64,000 nt of DNA from Eunapius fragilis (GCA_963681505.1 OY811986.1:894253-958252); one strand, 5' to 3'; positions 46,466 to 58,390 are shown, counted from the first letter of the stretch. Notes: generated from the sequence alone by a model not told the origin. Made by a program: numbers and translations.

Positions 46466-47250
46466 TCAGTTATACTGCTCATTGTAACATGAAAAGGGTT
46501 GAATTCTAACGAGTAACGACATCCTTGATAACTTTTTAGTAACACCCCAATGTAGAAACTCATGATCTGACTCATCAGCAGACTGCATCTCACTTAGCTC
46601 TTCATCACTTTCTTCATCCATCTGCTGTTCATTTGGCATTCTATGATCATCACTTGAGGGCAATTCAAACCGAAAGGAAAGATTTGGATTATTCTGCTTA
46701 TCCTGGAGGGCTTTGAGCAATACTGGAGAGCCACTAATTGTGTTGTGCAAAACAGTTGATCAGTTTTGTGACTATATCCACACACACACACACACAACTA
46801 AAACGATACACATATATGCACACACACTTGCCATCACTGATCTTAACGCCTTAAACTGTGGACATTAGCTTCTAAGTTGGGGTGATCCAGTGACCAGTAA
46901 TGGTTACATATGTGAAGATGTTACACCTCGTTTTTGAATTGGTCCAGTGCAACACGAATGACACTGTCACCAGCTGTGAAGCAACAAAACACACAGGTGT
47001 TGTGGACAGAATTGGGAGTGGCAACGTTCACAATTTGAAAATTCATGTTGTATGTTCCACCTCCCTTGTCTCCTCCAATCTTTAACCAGATCTCACTAAC
47101 TGGTATGAATCCTTCATGCCAGGTCCTGCATGAATAAGTACATGAACATGTCTGTGCTTGCTTGTCTAAACTTACTACCTTTCATTCTCTTCTAATAAAT
47201 GGGCAACCAGCTCTGGAATGTAAACTAGAGGAGCTCCTTTAATTTATTTC
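46466..47250 (-). pseudogene. Unidentified protein remnants, KIGGDKGGGTYNMNF
   Basis: Minus-strand fragments include GAPLVYIPELVAHLLEENER (about 47.2 kb) and, after an intron-like gap, ISEIWLKIGGDKGGG then TYNMNFQIVNVATPNSVHN (about 47.05 kb), followed by an acidic stretch at 46.6 kb. The GGDKGG segment has the look of a conserved core of a transposon-derived family repeated in invertebrate genomes, but I cannot name it. Frames are broken. Confidence 0.35.
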
Positions 47251-47888
47251 CTCACCACCAGAAGGAAGTCTAAAGGAAAAAGGTGCAATCTTTCCTTTCA
47301 GTTTACGACCCACGATTCTTCTGGAAATGTGTTGCATACTCTCTTCACCAGCCAGTTATATGCCTGATGATTTGAGCCACCCGTAAAATCCATCTGTCAG
47401 TTTGTCCACGAGTCGACTGATTGCTCTGAGCAATCGAAATTGTCCTTGCTATTGCAGCCACTATAATTACAGAGGTCAACAATGTAACTGCACACTGACA
47501 TCTTCCATCCTTCATTAGGCAAAGGACCACAAGGTTTTCTACAGGATTTATTTCAAAACCTATTTCTACAACCCATTCTCCTCAAGAGTGTTAGAATTTC
47601 TTGAAACACAAGACATAAAACGGGATAGTTTGTCTTCATTGGAAGGATGTAGTAATCAACATCAAATGATTACCACTATTTGAATAACAAGTGCGACATC
47701 ATTTGACATACTAACATGCATTTTATTAACCACAAGTTTATAGGAATGTTTTGTACAATGACATGCCTAAACCTTTTTCTCAATTTTCTTTATTTGTACT
47801 AAAATCTTTCAACTTCTAGGCTTTTGTTGAATGATCTGTTAAAATGTCCTCCACACAATAATAGATTAGCTTCAGGGAAATTTTTTTT

Positions 47889-48224
47889 CTAATGCTTTGC
47901 ACTTGAAGAATCAGCGTCTTGTATATGGTCAACAATATTTAAGTCCTTAGCTTTTTCAAAAAGTTCGTCTAATGCAACACCTTCCATCCGTTTTGAAGTT
48001 CCATGCCATAAATCTGTGTCATTTGGAGAGCCTTTCTGATACTTGTGTGTATAATATAACAATCCGAACTGTTGCAGTGCCGTTAGAACTATGAAATTCT
48101 TTAACCACACACCATCTGCACATGTGATTGCCTTATCCCAATTACCCAATTCATCATCTTTTAAGGTTTTCTTATCATTCTTTGCCATATCACACTGGCT
48201 ATCAAGAACGGATGTGGCACTCAT
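47889..48224 (-). pseudogene. Mutator-like (MULE) transposase fragment
   Basis: A 111-codon frame contains WLKNFIVLTALQQFGLLYYT, then LWHGTSKRMEG and HIQDADSSSAKH. The G-T-S-K-x-x-E-G and Q-D-A-D-S-S-S signatures are those of the animal Mutator-type transposase core, including a catalytic Asp. Only the central part is present. 47260-47888 otherwise shows nothing clear. Confidence 0.5.
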
Positions 48225-48311
48225 CCCTAAACCTTACATTGGTCAGTCTCAGATTGTGACACTTTGCAACGGCGTACCTATGGTGTTACTAAATGTTTTC
48301 TTAGTAGAACA

Positions 48312-49827
48312 ACGATGCACAGAACGAAACGTAATACAGCTGACTGGTACTCACGATGTAGATATCGAAATCATAGATTATTCGAACGCATAATAAGATA
48401 TTGCTCAAAGTGCCTTTATTTTACTCAATTACAAGAACGAAACGCAAGTCAAAAAAGTGCATGAAACTAGTAGTTTCCAAAAAGGGTTAAATGCTTTTAT
48501 AAGGGGTTTCTGGATGTGGAAATCATAGCTTCACTCCTGCAGACATGCTTACAGAGCTCCCTACAAGAATCCAAAACTACTGAATCTTTTAACTTGGATC
48601 CAACATTGTGGAGCTTATAAAGAAGTGCTTGCATCTCTGTCTCTGCAGTTCAACTTTATCAGCTGGATCAAGAGTTTCTTCTATTATAGCATCATCGCCA
48701 TCTTCCTCATCACCATCTTCTACTGGAATCACAGCATTTTCTTCCAAATGTATCCAACAATGCAACATGTCAACATCAAGCCTGTTGAAATGCATCAGTA
48801 TCACTAGAAGATAACATTGAGATCATCCTTTCCATCTCAGCCTGCACACTTTGTTCTACATCTACAGCAGCAATTGATTCAGCCGAAGCTATCTCCTGTG
48901 GAAGACACTTAGCACGTCGCCAACATGCTGCAACTGTATCTGCATTGATATTGTCCCATGCATACCACACTAAATCTATTGCATCACTTATGTGTGAAAG
49001 ATTTCCATATGCAAGCCCAGCACATCCAGCAGGCAGTTGTGAAGCTAGGGCTTGCAGTTGTGAAAAGTTTGGTGCTGTTGTTACCAGAATTTCGAGCAGC
49101 TTTCTCTTGTAATAAGACTTGAAAGCTGCGATGATCCATCCCCTGGTCAAGTGGTTGATAAATACTGGTGATGTTGGGTGGAAACTTAAAAACAGTTACT
49201 TGACCAAGGGGATCAACACAATCATCAACATGGCTGGAGAAACCATCCAACAACAGAGCCACTGGTTGTTTTGTCCATTCACGAATCCCAGGTAAGAAAA
49301 CTTCATTCCACCAACGTTTATGCAAAACAGAGTCACTCCAGGCTGATTTCTGTTGGAAGTAAGGCAATGCATGGACTGGTGGATACCGGCTAAAACATCG
49401 AGGGTTTTTAGCAGATCCAATTATGACAGGTGTTATCTTGCATGTGCCAGTAGCATTGACACATAGTATTGTAGTTAGCCGATCTTTAGCCTTCATCTGC
49501 TTTGTGCCCTTTCCAATTTGCCTTTTATCACCTTCTGGAACTAAGTATGTTTTATTTGGAGTGGTCTTATAAAACAATGCAGTTTCATCCATGTTAAAGA
49601 TGTTTGAAGCTGCATACCCTCGTGATGAAATAGCATCTCTCAGAACTTTCATTTGGGCCTCTGCTTCTTCGAGATTGACGCAGGGGCCCAAATGAAAACA
49701 TGAGAGATGGTACTTCATCAGGAAGGTCATGCTTGGAAAGCAAGTATCTAATGATGCGTACATTACGTTCTTTTCAAAATTACACTCGTGAGTACTAAGC
49801 TGCATTACGTTTCGTTCTGTGCATCGT
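48312..49827 (-). mobile_element. Tigger/pogo-type DNA transposon relic
   Basis: Inverted termini starting ACGATGCACAGAACGAAACG lie at 48312 and, reversed, at 49827. Between them the minus strand encodes the DDE domain of a Tc1/pogo transposase: FNMDETALFYK (first Asp, about 49.6 kb), ALLLDGFSSHVDDC (second Asp) and SIYQPLDQG (third Asp), followed after a frameshift by a helical C-terminal region and an acidic tail ending at 48589. The N-terminal CENP-B/HTH DNA-binding half is absent, so the copy is an internal-deletion derivative. Confidence 0.7.
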
Positions 49828-49839
49828 GTATGCTTCACT

Positions 49840-50480
49840 TGCAGGTATCACTATGTGCAGCTCGTATACGCTTCAACCCTTCGAACCTTAGCCATAGGTA
49901 TGCTACAAACATACTATTGCCGTTGCACAATCTTAACTGTGCGTGTGCGAGTGTCTGTGTTCTCACTCGCGCGATTGGTGAATTCCTCGGACTACAAACA
50001 AGACTGCAGCTGAAGCACATGTACAATGGTAAATAACCTTGTAGGCACGTGTGACCTCTGGAAGAATTATGCAATATGTTATAACTTTAGGTCTCTGACA
50101 GTTGACTTTACACCAGTGCCACATTGACCGCGTAATCAAGTTAGGGCATCCTAAGTAAGCGATGAATTGCTTTAAAAGTCTACATTTCCGAGGTGTTACT
50201 TTCTACATTTCCGAGCCGCTACTGTAGTTAGCTGTGACTGACCCATTGTTGGCTTATACTTTGTAGAACTCTAAAATGTATTTCTGTTAGCAACCATTAC
50301 ATTGAAAGGTCATGTCAACAGCCCAAACAAACAAACAAACCTACTACACCACAAAACAAATAGCCATTGTCTCTGTCTCTTTCTTGTTGCATTAGTAAGG
50401 GGAAAGGGGCATTCCATTAATCTGTAAGGAAGTCGGTGTGCGACATTTCTTCTTTTTGCCTACCGGTACGCTTCTTTAGT
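49840..50480. other. Non-coding stretch, no gene seen
   Basis: Unique-looking sequence with a CAAACAAACAAAC run near 50325 and a repeated TCTACATTTCCGAG (50180, 50205). Confidence 0.5.
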
Positions 50481-50640
50481 ACTATTTATGGGATCGATAG
50501 AAATTGCAGCTGAGCGAATGCAAGTGCGTTTTAAACCGTAACAGTTTTCCCGCGGCGAGAGTCGTCACGTGTGGTTTAATAAATTCTATTTTTAATAATA
50601 CTTTTAATTCAGACTTTAGACATGCCTTCCTAGCTCCTGG

Positions 50641-50838
50641 CGTAGCAGAATCACCCTTGCCCTCCTTCCTTACCTGGCTGTCTCCCAGCCCTCGCGGGCG
50701 ACCATGGAGCTGATTCTCAGGGGGGACCTGATCGACAAGTTTGTGCGGTCGAGGGCTAAGTACATCTCCCTGATGTCTCGAGACACCAGGGTGTGCTCCC
50801 CCTGTCCTCAGGACTGCATCATTGTTCATCCCCCATAG
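50641..50838 (+). CDS. Short conserved-looking fragment
   Basis: Plus-strand frame with QPSRATMELILRGDLIDKF and VRSRAKYISLMSRDTR, stop at 50838. A related QPSRATMKL occurs on the minus strand near 44.95 kb, which suggests a dispersed family. No domain recognised. Confidence 0.3.
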   Translation, partial: RSRITLALLPYLAVSQPSRATMELILRGDLIDKFVRSRAKYISLMSRDTRVCSPCPQDCIIVHPP

Positions 50839-50865
50839 CTCATGCTCTTTTAAAATGTACGCAAT

Positions 50866-51695
50866 CTAGTACTCAATGCCATAGTTCCCGAATAGCTCTA
50901 TGGCATGAGTACTGGATGATGTAATTGGTCTTTGAGCTATAATCTCCAGGGTGTACCTCATTGCATGGGGGGCTTGCGGTTGGTGGACATACTTGTAAGT
51001 GACTTTGCTGTGGGCCTTGAATATTTCCTCTGCCTCACGAGGTGAGTAGTTTTTCAGCCCACAAGCAACGTCACTAGATGCCACCGGGGCTTTCAGTCCC
51101 TCCATCAGCACTCCTTGATTAACAAGGCGGCCCATGTTGGCACCATCAGGATCCATGGTGTTCCATTGCATGCGCCTTCCCCTCACCTCCCTCACCATCA
51201 AATAGTCGGTGTTGACCTGGTCCCCTTCCACGCATATGTCTGAATATACAGACATATGTGTGCCCCTGCTGGGATTATGTAGTTTGACCTACCACAGGGC
51301 ATTGGCCTTAGCATAGCAGCACGACCTGCACTGGGTATCGTGGACGGCATCTCGAGCACATGACTCTCGTTGAGAGTTGTGCTGTCATTGATGATCACGC
51401 ACTGTACGTTGTTGGTCAATGTCGTGTGCGTGACGGATGCCCCCAGATGTGCGAGCTTGTGCTTCAACGCACCTGGAAGCGCCTCACCGTCTGTCAGGTT
51501 GAATTCGTGCAGGCCTTCTCTCGTAGCTTGCGCCCTCTGGTAGGCCTGGTGGTATGCAGGGGGTGCCCTTGTGGACGGGTAGCTCAGCCCAACGTCAATC
51601 CTGTATACACCAGTAGTTGTAGCAGCAGCAGCACCACCAGCATGTATCTCAACCAGCAGTCTGCCCCCCTTTCCATCGGCGCCATGGCTAGCCAC
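50866..51695 (-). pseudogene. SET-domain-like protein, copy B
   Basis: The most complete copy. The N-terminal part in one frame has LNESHVLEMPSTIPSAGRAA then IIPAGAH. After a frameshift near 51.26 kb the rest reads DPDGANMGRLVNQGVL, the N-x-x-R-F-I-N region, and ends with LEIIAQRPITSS then AIELFGNYGIEYW, the typical SET end (E-I-x-x-x-Y-G-x-x-YW). The HSC triad is replaced here too (QGV). An Ala/Thr/Tyr-rich N-terminal extension precedes the domain. Confidence 0.6.
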
Positions 51696-51899
51696 AACAA
51701 CTGTCCTTCACAACCTCAAAAGAAGCCTGGCGTGGACCAGGGCATGGTACCCATAGGGCACAACCACCCTAGCACCCCCTTGGCTGAGGTAGTAGACATG
51801 ACCCGCCCAATTCACACCACTTTTGTGAATAGCAAACTAATTTTCTCGCACAAACGGGTGTCATGCATGCTGAATTTGAATTTACTGATGCAATAAAAT

Positions 51900-53600
51900 C
51901 ATGGAACTCACCCACGAACGAATCAAAACTGAATCAGGTGAGTCACTTTCATTGTTACCAATATCCTCTGATTTGTAGTCCGAGTCATCATCATATGACT
52001 CGTCCTCACTGATATTAGAGTTGTCCTTGTCATTTTCAGAACGGTTTTTGGCATCTTCCAACTCCATATTTTCATTTTGATCACTGTAATGGATACCATA
52101 GCATTTGAAGACAGGTCACTAATCTGAGTAGATATACTTTCTTCGCCATCAGCATTTATTAAAGACTCTATTTTCATCTAGCCACAGACACGCTCTCAGA
52201 GCTGCCATAATGTTGCCAGCCACAATGCTACCTCGTCTTACATAGGGGAGAACAGAGCCAATTTAAAATCAAGCAAACTCAATCATATATTCTATTATTA
52301 AAATTACATAATAATTTAAAATCATTCCATTTTTACGTTACTTTATTGCAATTTGAATTTTGAAGCTGTCAGTTTGTAAAGGACAAATTCAAAGCAAGAT
52401 ATCAAAACACAAAACAGTTACAAAGAAATCAATATATTGTGGCAATGAAATTTGTTTGAACTGCACTGATATCATGATATATGTACACAGAAATTATAAA
52501 GTGCAGCAAGATAAGTGAATCAATTAGTTTAAAAAACCCAGAAATGTGAATGTGAGATGCGAGTATAGCAATCTCTGGAAGTGCCAAAGCCACAGTATGA
52601 AACCAAATAGTCGTTCTCCAGATCACTGTATCCAACACAATAGAACATGGTCTACTTGCAGATGTGCTGTGGGTACTTTCCCTTCATTGTGTTTTCCTTG
52701 TGTGTACAATGTAACAAGATAAAAATGAATGCAATAACAATATGTCATGTAATGTACCTCTACATGTGTCACAGAGACAGATGCACTCTCATCACTGCGC
52801 CTTCGTAATGTTGCACAGGATGGTACATAGATGTTGTGGATGAGCTGATGTGCCAGCAGATCCATGAATGTTGTAAAGTCTACCACCTCAGTGCTTGCAA
52901 CGAAATCTTTGATTCGTACTTGTAAGCTAAGTAAGCATCAACAACACATATACCAAAGAGGGTCCGAAATGTTATGTGCTGCCATGTATGAGTTATCCAC
53001 TCTTTCGATTGCAAGTAAGCCTTGTCTGTAATGATCATGCACATCAATTGATGAAAAAAACTCAAAGAACTTCTCCACTATAAGTGGTCTTGGTATCATT
53101 TTTGTGTACTGCACCATGGTTGGTATGCCATCAACTACATCATTTCTACAGCGTGAACGCCTCTGATGATATTTCAGGGCGTCTAGCATATTATAGTTTT
53201 TGGCTTTTTATCAACCTAAACACATGCAATTATTTTGCTACCATCTGAGGCAATTGATGGAAGTAGCTTGTGACTACCTCGGTTTGGTGTAGGACCAAGC
53301 TAGTTTTGACCATTCCCATGAAGTACAAACCTTGATCTAATAATAGTGCGAGTAGAGATTTGACTGACGAGAATACAGTCAGCTATGACAGTATGAGCAG
53401 TCCCTCTCCAAGGAGCACACAACCTCGGTGATGTACCTTCTCCATATTCAGCATGGCCTGGTTTTTTGGATTCAGCTTCACTTCCATCAATTCAAGTTGC
53501 AGGATAATTCCTGACATCCCATCTGCTGCTGACTTTAGCACACATCCAATCGTCGGACAGCCTGAAACAGTCCCACAGTACGTTGGTTCTCCGGTGGGCT
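51900..53600 (-). pseudogene. piggyBac-like transposase remnants
   Basis: Minus-strand pieces in order: a Cys-rich, broken N-terminal region (53.6-53.2 kb), then IPRPLIVEKFFEFFSSIDVH (catalytic-type I-D-V-H), TWQHITFRTLFGICVVDAYLAYKYE (the W...F...G-x-x-V-x-D-A-Y-x-A motif with an Asp), and DFTTFMDLLAHQLIHN. An acidic frame at 51.9-52.07 kb lies further 3'. The order and motifs are those of the DDE_Tnp_1_7 family. Several frameshifts. 52180-52620 has no coding signal. Confidence 0.5.
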
Positions 53601-53619
53601 AAACAGTTCATAGTTTTTG

Positions 53620-54026
53620 CTTAGGTTTCTGTATAGACCAAGAATGAACATAGTCTTTTAAGTCCTCGTACACACAAGGAGAAAGTCCATTGTATGAGCT
53701 ATCGCTAAATGCACATGTGCATCGCAAACAATCATTTGTGATTAGTTACATAGTCTGATATTGAGGGTCGAGGAAGCGAAAAGGGGCCTTGACACACCAT
53801 TGATGTATGCACTTTGTTTATGCAGCTGATACTGATGCGAAGGGAGTATGCATGTATTATGTGGAATTGTATCTCTATCCGGAAGACCCATGAAGAACCA
53901 CGATCTAACTTATCCACTTCAAGGTGTCACAGTTTATGAAGGAGATACGAATATCCAGTTCTCCATGGTGGCTGCTGGATTGTCAAGTCTGACCTTTCCA
54001 ATAACTAAAGGCACTTCACAAGCTAA
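53620..54026. other. Left flank of the Harbinger element
   Basis: Contains a plus-strand open frame (from 53848) with NHDLTYPLQGVTVYEGDTN that continues into the element and so was probably cut by it. Not recognised. Confidence 0.35.
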
Positions 54027-54411
54027 AGGCGTTTCTTCACTAGCAACCGCAAACCGGATCGATCCGGATCGGGGGTGCGTCTTCACTAGCTAATTAGCAT
54101 TCATCGACCAAACCGGATCGATCCAGTTGGGGCGTAACCCATGACACAATGGCAGCTGTGCAACTGATATATGCTTGCTTAGCCTTAGCGGCCTACTTCC
54201 AGCTATGAAAAAGAAACCTCCAAACTCGCAGAAAAAGGGCAAAACAACGTCGGCGGCAACGCGCTAGGAGATGTATTCAAGTATTGAATTCACGGAGGTA
54301 TACAGACCTACCTTCTATACTGAGTATACATTACCGGAGTATGTTATTATGTACTTTTATATACTTTTGTAGATTGCTATTGACTGTTGCCCTCGGCTTA
54401 CATGTAATGTA

Positions 54412-55441
54412 ATGCATGTATCTCCAAGAAAATTGTGGTGCAAACCTCAAAGTAAACAATGGTGGAGTCAGGTTATGGACAACACATATGATGACCAATG
54501 GTGGTGGGATAACTTAAGAATGTCGAAAGACGCGTACGACGTTCTTTGTAATGAGCTGAAGAATCACATACAAATGCAAGTTACAGCATTCAGACCACCC
54601 ATAAGTGTTGAGGCTCGTGTGGCAATTTGTATATGGAGGTTGTCAACTACTATGCCGGACAATAGCAGCTCTGTTTGGTGTGGGTAGATCTTCTGTGTAC
54701 AATATAGTAAATGACACCTGTGCTGCAATAGGTAAACATGTGATGCATAAGTATGTGCATGTCACTAATGCTGCAGTACTACAGGAAATAGTTATTGGAT
54801 TTGAGAGTCAGTGGGGATTTCATCAAGCTGTTGGAGCTATTGGTGAGAGTCACATCACAATAATAAAACCATTGCAATGTGCTTCAGACTATTATAACAG
54901 AAAGGGTTATTATTCTATACTGATTCAGGGTCTTGTCGACTACAGGGGATTGTTTAAGGATGTTATTATTGGTTGGCCCGGGAAGGTGCATGATGCACGT
55001 GTATTTTCTAACTCATCATACTTCTGAAAAGGAAATGGAAACATTCTTTTCCCACGATGGTCTCAAGACATAAAAGTTGTCTTGGGGGATTCAGCATACC
55101 CTCTCTTACCATGGCTAATGAAGCCGTATCTTGAGAATGGTCACACTACCCCTCAAGAAAGGATATTTAACTACAGGCAAAGCAGAGCAAGGATGGTGGT
55201 TGAAAATGCATTTGGATAGTTTAAAAGGAAAATGGAGATGTCTTATGAAGAGAAATGATGCACAATTATTAAAAAACATGCACATGACTGCTACTTGTGT
55301 TACATTACACAACTTTCATGAGGTACATGATATATTCAATCTTCAAGAGTGGATCAACGAAGAGTTCACAGATCAGCCACATCCTATGCTAGTGCATAGT
55401 ACTGCCAAAGATATTCGTGATGCCATTAGAGACAATTTTTA
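54412..55441 (+). pseudogene. Harbinger transposase (HARBI1-like)
   Basis: A frameshift near 54.66 kb and two in-frame stops (55025-55027 and after AFG at 55216) break the frame. Visible: N-terminal helix-turn-helix-like region with FGVGRSSVYNIVNDTC, then GAIGESHITI, where the usual GAIDG has lost the first catalytic Asp, GWPGKVHDARVF with the second Asp, and YRQSRARMVVENAFG with the Glu. The C-terminal LHNFHE region is kept. The loss of the first acidic residue alone would inactivate it. Confidence 0.8.
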
Positions 55442-55689
55442 GGACCAATTATTTGTGTATGCACTGTATATTGACTGATTCAATTGAACATTTGTAATTC
55501 AGTTTGCAACAATACATGCATGGCACTGGGAATAATATGGTAATGGTGCGCATGATAGAATGCATGTTATAAATTCAAAGACTGCCAGATGTGCCAGAGT
55601 GATACAGTTATTGCATGTGCTGAGTTGAATCCCCGTATTGAATGGTGTGCGGTGAGAGCTGCTGCTGGCTATAGAGATTAGGTGGCATC

Positions 55690-56240
55690 TAAAATGGTCT
55701 TGCAATTGGTGGTGACTGAGCACTGACAAGCTGTTGCATCATCGACATGTACATTGCAAACATTATTTCTTCTCTCTTGCCTTCCATTTCCTGAATCTTC
55801 ATCTCCATTTCAAGTTCTGCTTTCCTCAATCTTTCCTCTCTTTCAGCAGAACGTTCATCAATCCGATCTAGCATTCTGCAAGAACTTTCAAATCTTCATC
55901 CTTATGCTTGCGTTTGTTGCCTGAAACACAATGAGTCATAAAATTGGACAGCACAAATGAATGCATGACATGTAGTGTGAGCTCCATAAAGTTAAAATGT
56001 GTTTCAAAGATTGTTATAAGCCTAATGAGTATATGCAAATTGCAAACATGCAAATGTCATACCCCTCTTCCACGATGCATCATCAGTCCTCATTGATTGT
56101 TTTGAGGTGAAGGTCGAGGGAGTGTGTCTCTGATGATGAAGATGGGGTTGATGTGACTGGTGGACTGGACGGGAGAAAATGGACCATCTGATAGTGGAGA
56201 TGGTGAAATCAAAGCAGATGACACACTTTCTGTGGACCAT
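55690..56240 (-). pseudogene. Harbinger accessory (Myb-like) protein, C-terminal part
   Basis: Opposite in orientation to the transposase, as usual in these elements. A charged coiled segment (ERSAEREERLRKAELEMEMK) followed by MYMSMMQQLV lies at 55874-55690, and a Ser/His-rich segment at 56240-56022. The Myb/SANT DNA-binding half would lie about where the second element is inserted and was not seen. Confidence 0.45.
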
Positions 56241-56325
56241 CGATATCTGAGGGAGTTATGCATGGAGCAATACTAAAATCACGAGCAAGTTGATGTATAA
56301 TATTATTATAATTCATATTATTTAC

Positions 56326-56994
56326 TAGCCTCGTCCCCAGGCTGTCAATTAAAGGTTAGGAAAAAAGACGGCCTGGTGCCTATTGCCACATATCCGGTCT
56401 GCGTCGAAGCAATGGCAGAATTTCATGAAGCGTTGGCCTATTCTCTTTTGTGTGTGAACCAACAGAACCTTGTACTGAAAGCAAAGCAGGAGGAAGCACT
56501 TTTCATTTGTACAACGGTCGTGATGTGTTCGCTTGGTTTCCTACAGGTTACGGGAAGTCGATTTGTTTCCAAGTTTTGTTTGGTTTCCGAGTCTCCTGAC
56601 AAACCGAACATCACATATGAGGCGGTTCGGAAGAATACCATCGAGGAGGAGTTTAGCTCTGTCGTCAGGGATCTGGCTGAACGCAACATCAAGGCTCGAA
56701 GGGTTGTGGTCTATTGCCAATCCCTGGATATGTGTGCATCCCTTTACGCACACATACGCGTAGCCGTGTATGAAATTATTTTTGGCACGTGTGCGATGTT
56801 TTTCATTTTATCAATAAATAAAAACCTTTAACGACGCAGACCGGATATGAATTAATTTACAGAACGGGTTACGAACTAAGTATACGAATACCAGATTTTT
56901 GGTATTGGCCAGCGCATGCGCACTAACATAGTGGCAATAGGTACCAGGCCGTCTTTTTTCCTAACCTTTAATTGACGGCCTGGGGACGAGGCTA
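56326..56994. mobile_element. 669-bp TIR element with 9-bp TSD carrying RecQ fragments
   Basis: Both ends are 64-bp inverted repeats starting TAGCCTCGTCCCCAGG, with two mismatches. ATTATTTAC occurs immediately outside both ends (56317-56325 and 56995-57003), a perfect 9-bp target duplication, so the insertion into the Harbinger element is recent and intact. Long repeats plus 9-bp duplication point to the Mutator-like superfamily. The interior encodes pieces of a helicase rather than a transposase (see next entry). Confidence 0.85.
56400..56765 (+). pseudogene. RecQ-like helicase fragment (captured)
   Basis: First part: an F-H-x-A ... LVLKAKQEEALF helicase entry motif; one frame over, DVFAWFPTGYGKSICFQVL, the RecQ Walker A (GYGKS). 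After a large deletion the frame continues with SPDKPNITYEAVRKN and RRVVVYCQSLDMC, motifs IV/V of RecQ. The DEAH box and the RQC region are missing. Motifs I and IV are only about 20 codons apart instead of about 150, so this is a shrunken, frameshifted copy. Confidence 0.7.
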
Positions 56995-57599
56995 ATTATT
57001 TACCCTCTCTGTCAATAACTTCTGAGGGAATGATATCAATGCCAGCTCCGGATCCGCTGCTGGTATCCAGTACCATGTGAGGCCGTGATGCACCTCTGGT
57101 ACCCAAGATAGCGTCCAGTTCGTTGAAATAGGGACACGTGGCTCGACCTTGTCCTGTAATACCGTTGGAGTCCTTAACCTGTGTGCTTTTTAACTTTATG
57201 TCTCAATCGTATATAGTTGTATGGATCATGCATGCTTACGCACCTTTTTATATCTCTGGACTAGATTCTTCATTTTATGGCGACACTGTTCCCATGTTCG
57301 ATCGTATCCATATTCGTTGTGAGCAGTACATATCCGCTGATAAATCAACTTATTTCATACAACGTCGTCCAGCTGTCGCTGAACGTCAGCTGCCCCCCAG
57401 ATTCCCACCAACGTTCCAGTTTCCTCATTACTCCATAGTTGCACAGTGGCCATTTTGTCATGGGTTACGCCCCAACTGGATCGATCCGGTTTGGTCGATG
57501 AATGCTAATTAGCTAGTGAAGATGCACCCCCGATCCGGATCGATCCGGTTTGCGGTTGCTAGTAAAGAAACGCCTTTAACTGGTAACAGCAGGATTGTC

Positions 57600-57950
57600 T
57601 GTACTAGGACTGTTTTTAACAGTCCCAGTGTCTGTACGTTTCTCTGGAGCTGTGGTGACATGCCTGGGAATGCTGAACTCAGCAGTGATATCTTTCAATG
57701 CCACACTAACAATCCTACGTGGGTGATGACATTTTGCTGTATTGCTAATCTTCCTTGTCAGCAAGGACCAACCTGGTGGTGACCTCAAGTCCTGGTGAAG
57801 TTTGGACAACTCAGTGGACTTCTGATGAGGTTCATATGGACAATCAGTGGGCACCAATGTCTCCTTCACCTGTGAGGCTAGTGGAGTGAGTCTGGGAGGA
57901 GGTGTTACAGGAACGGCAAGGAGGTGTCCTCTGGTCCACGTGAGGTGATC
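57600..57950. other. Right flank of the Harbinger element
   Basis: A minus-strand open stretch (57989-57576) with VSVALKDITAEFSIPRHVTT follows the SET-like copy C. Not recognised; it may be the normal C-terminal extension of that family. Confidence 0.3.
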
Positions 57951-57959
57951 AGAGGGTCC

Positions 57960-58260
57960 AACATGACCATGGCTGGTATATGTCGCCACCTTGTTCTCTG
58001 TCGCAAGAAGCCACCAGGGCCTGAATCCCTTCGAGGAGTCCGCCCTGATTAATGTAGCGGCCGATGTTTTTGCCGTCGTACACCTGGGGATCGTGGCCCC
58101 CTTAGGGATGGTGACTTCCTGTCAGCCTGGAGGTGTGGGCCGGACCATAAGGCCTGACCCTGCCCCTTTTATCAGGCTGGGACTTATGTTCATGTGCGTC
58201 TCATTGAGGAACTGATTGTTGTTTTCAACTGTGCATACTACGGCACCACAACGGACAGAA
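57960..58260 (-). pseudogene. SET-domain-like protein, copy C (internally deleted)
   Basis: Reads FLNETHMNISPSLIKGAGSG then VTIPKGAT in one frame. It jumps directly to HDPQVYDGKNIGRYINQGG in another, so about 35 residues between the IPKG strand and the NxxRFIN helix are gone and the frame shifts. It again has Gln-Gly-Gly in place of His-Ser-Cys. Confidence 0.55.
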
Positions 58261-58390
58261 TGGGACGACCCCCTATACACTACTGTGTCCTGTTTGCCCA
58301 ATACCACACCATGAATATTGATTATTTGGATGACCCTTGTCTATTTGGAAAAGGGTAACTTACTCTGTGAGGGATGTGTCCTTGGTGTAT

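Larger units (their letters stand above)
54027..57576. mobile_element. PIF/Harbinger DNA transposon
   Basis: Inverted repeats of about 140 bp: AGGCGTTTCTTCACTAGCAA at 54027 and its near-complement ending at 57576, differing at few positions. Both contain the internal palindrome CCGGATCGATCCGG twice. A TAA trinucleotide flanks each side (54024, 57577), as expected for Harbinger's 3-bp target duplication. Inside are a plus-strand transposase and, on the opposite strand, remains of the accessory Myb/SANT-type protein. A second element (56326-56994) is inserted inside, so without it the element is about 2.9 kb. Confidence 0.85.

Noticed and set aside
51360-51896. 178-codon plus-strand frame
   Set aside because: It is antisense to the SET-like copy B, whose motifs are recognisable; the plus-strand product has none.
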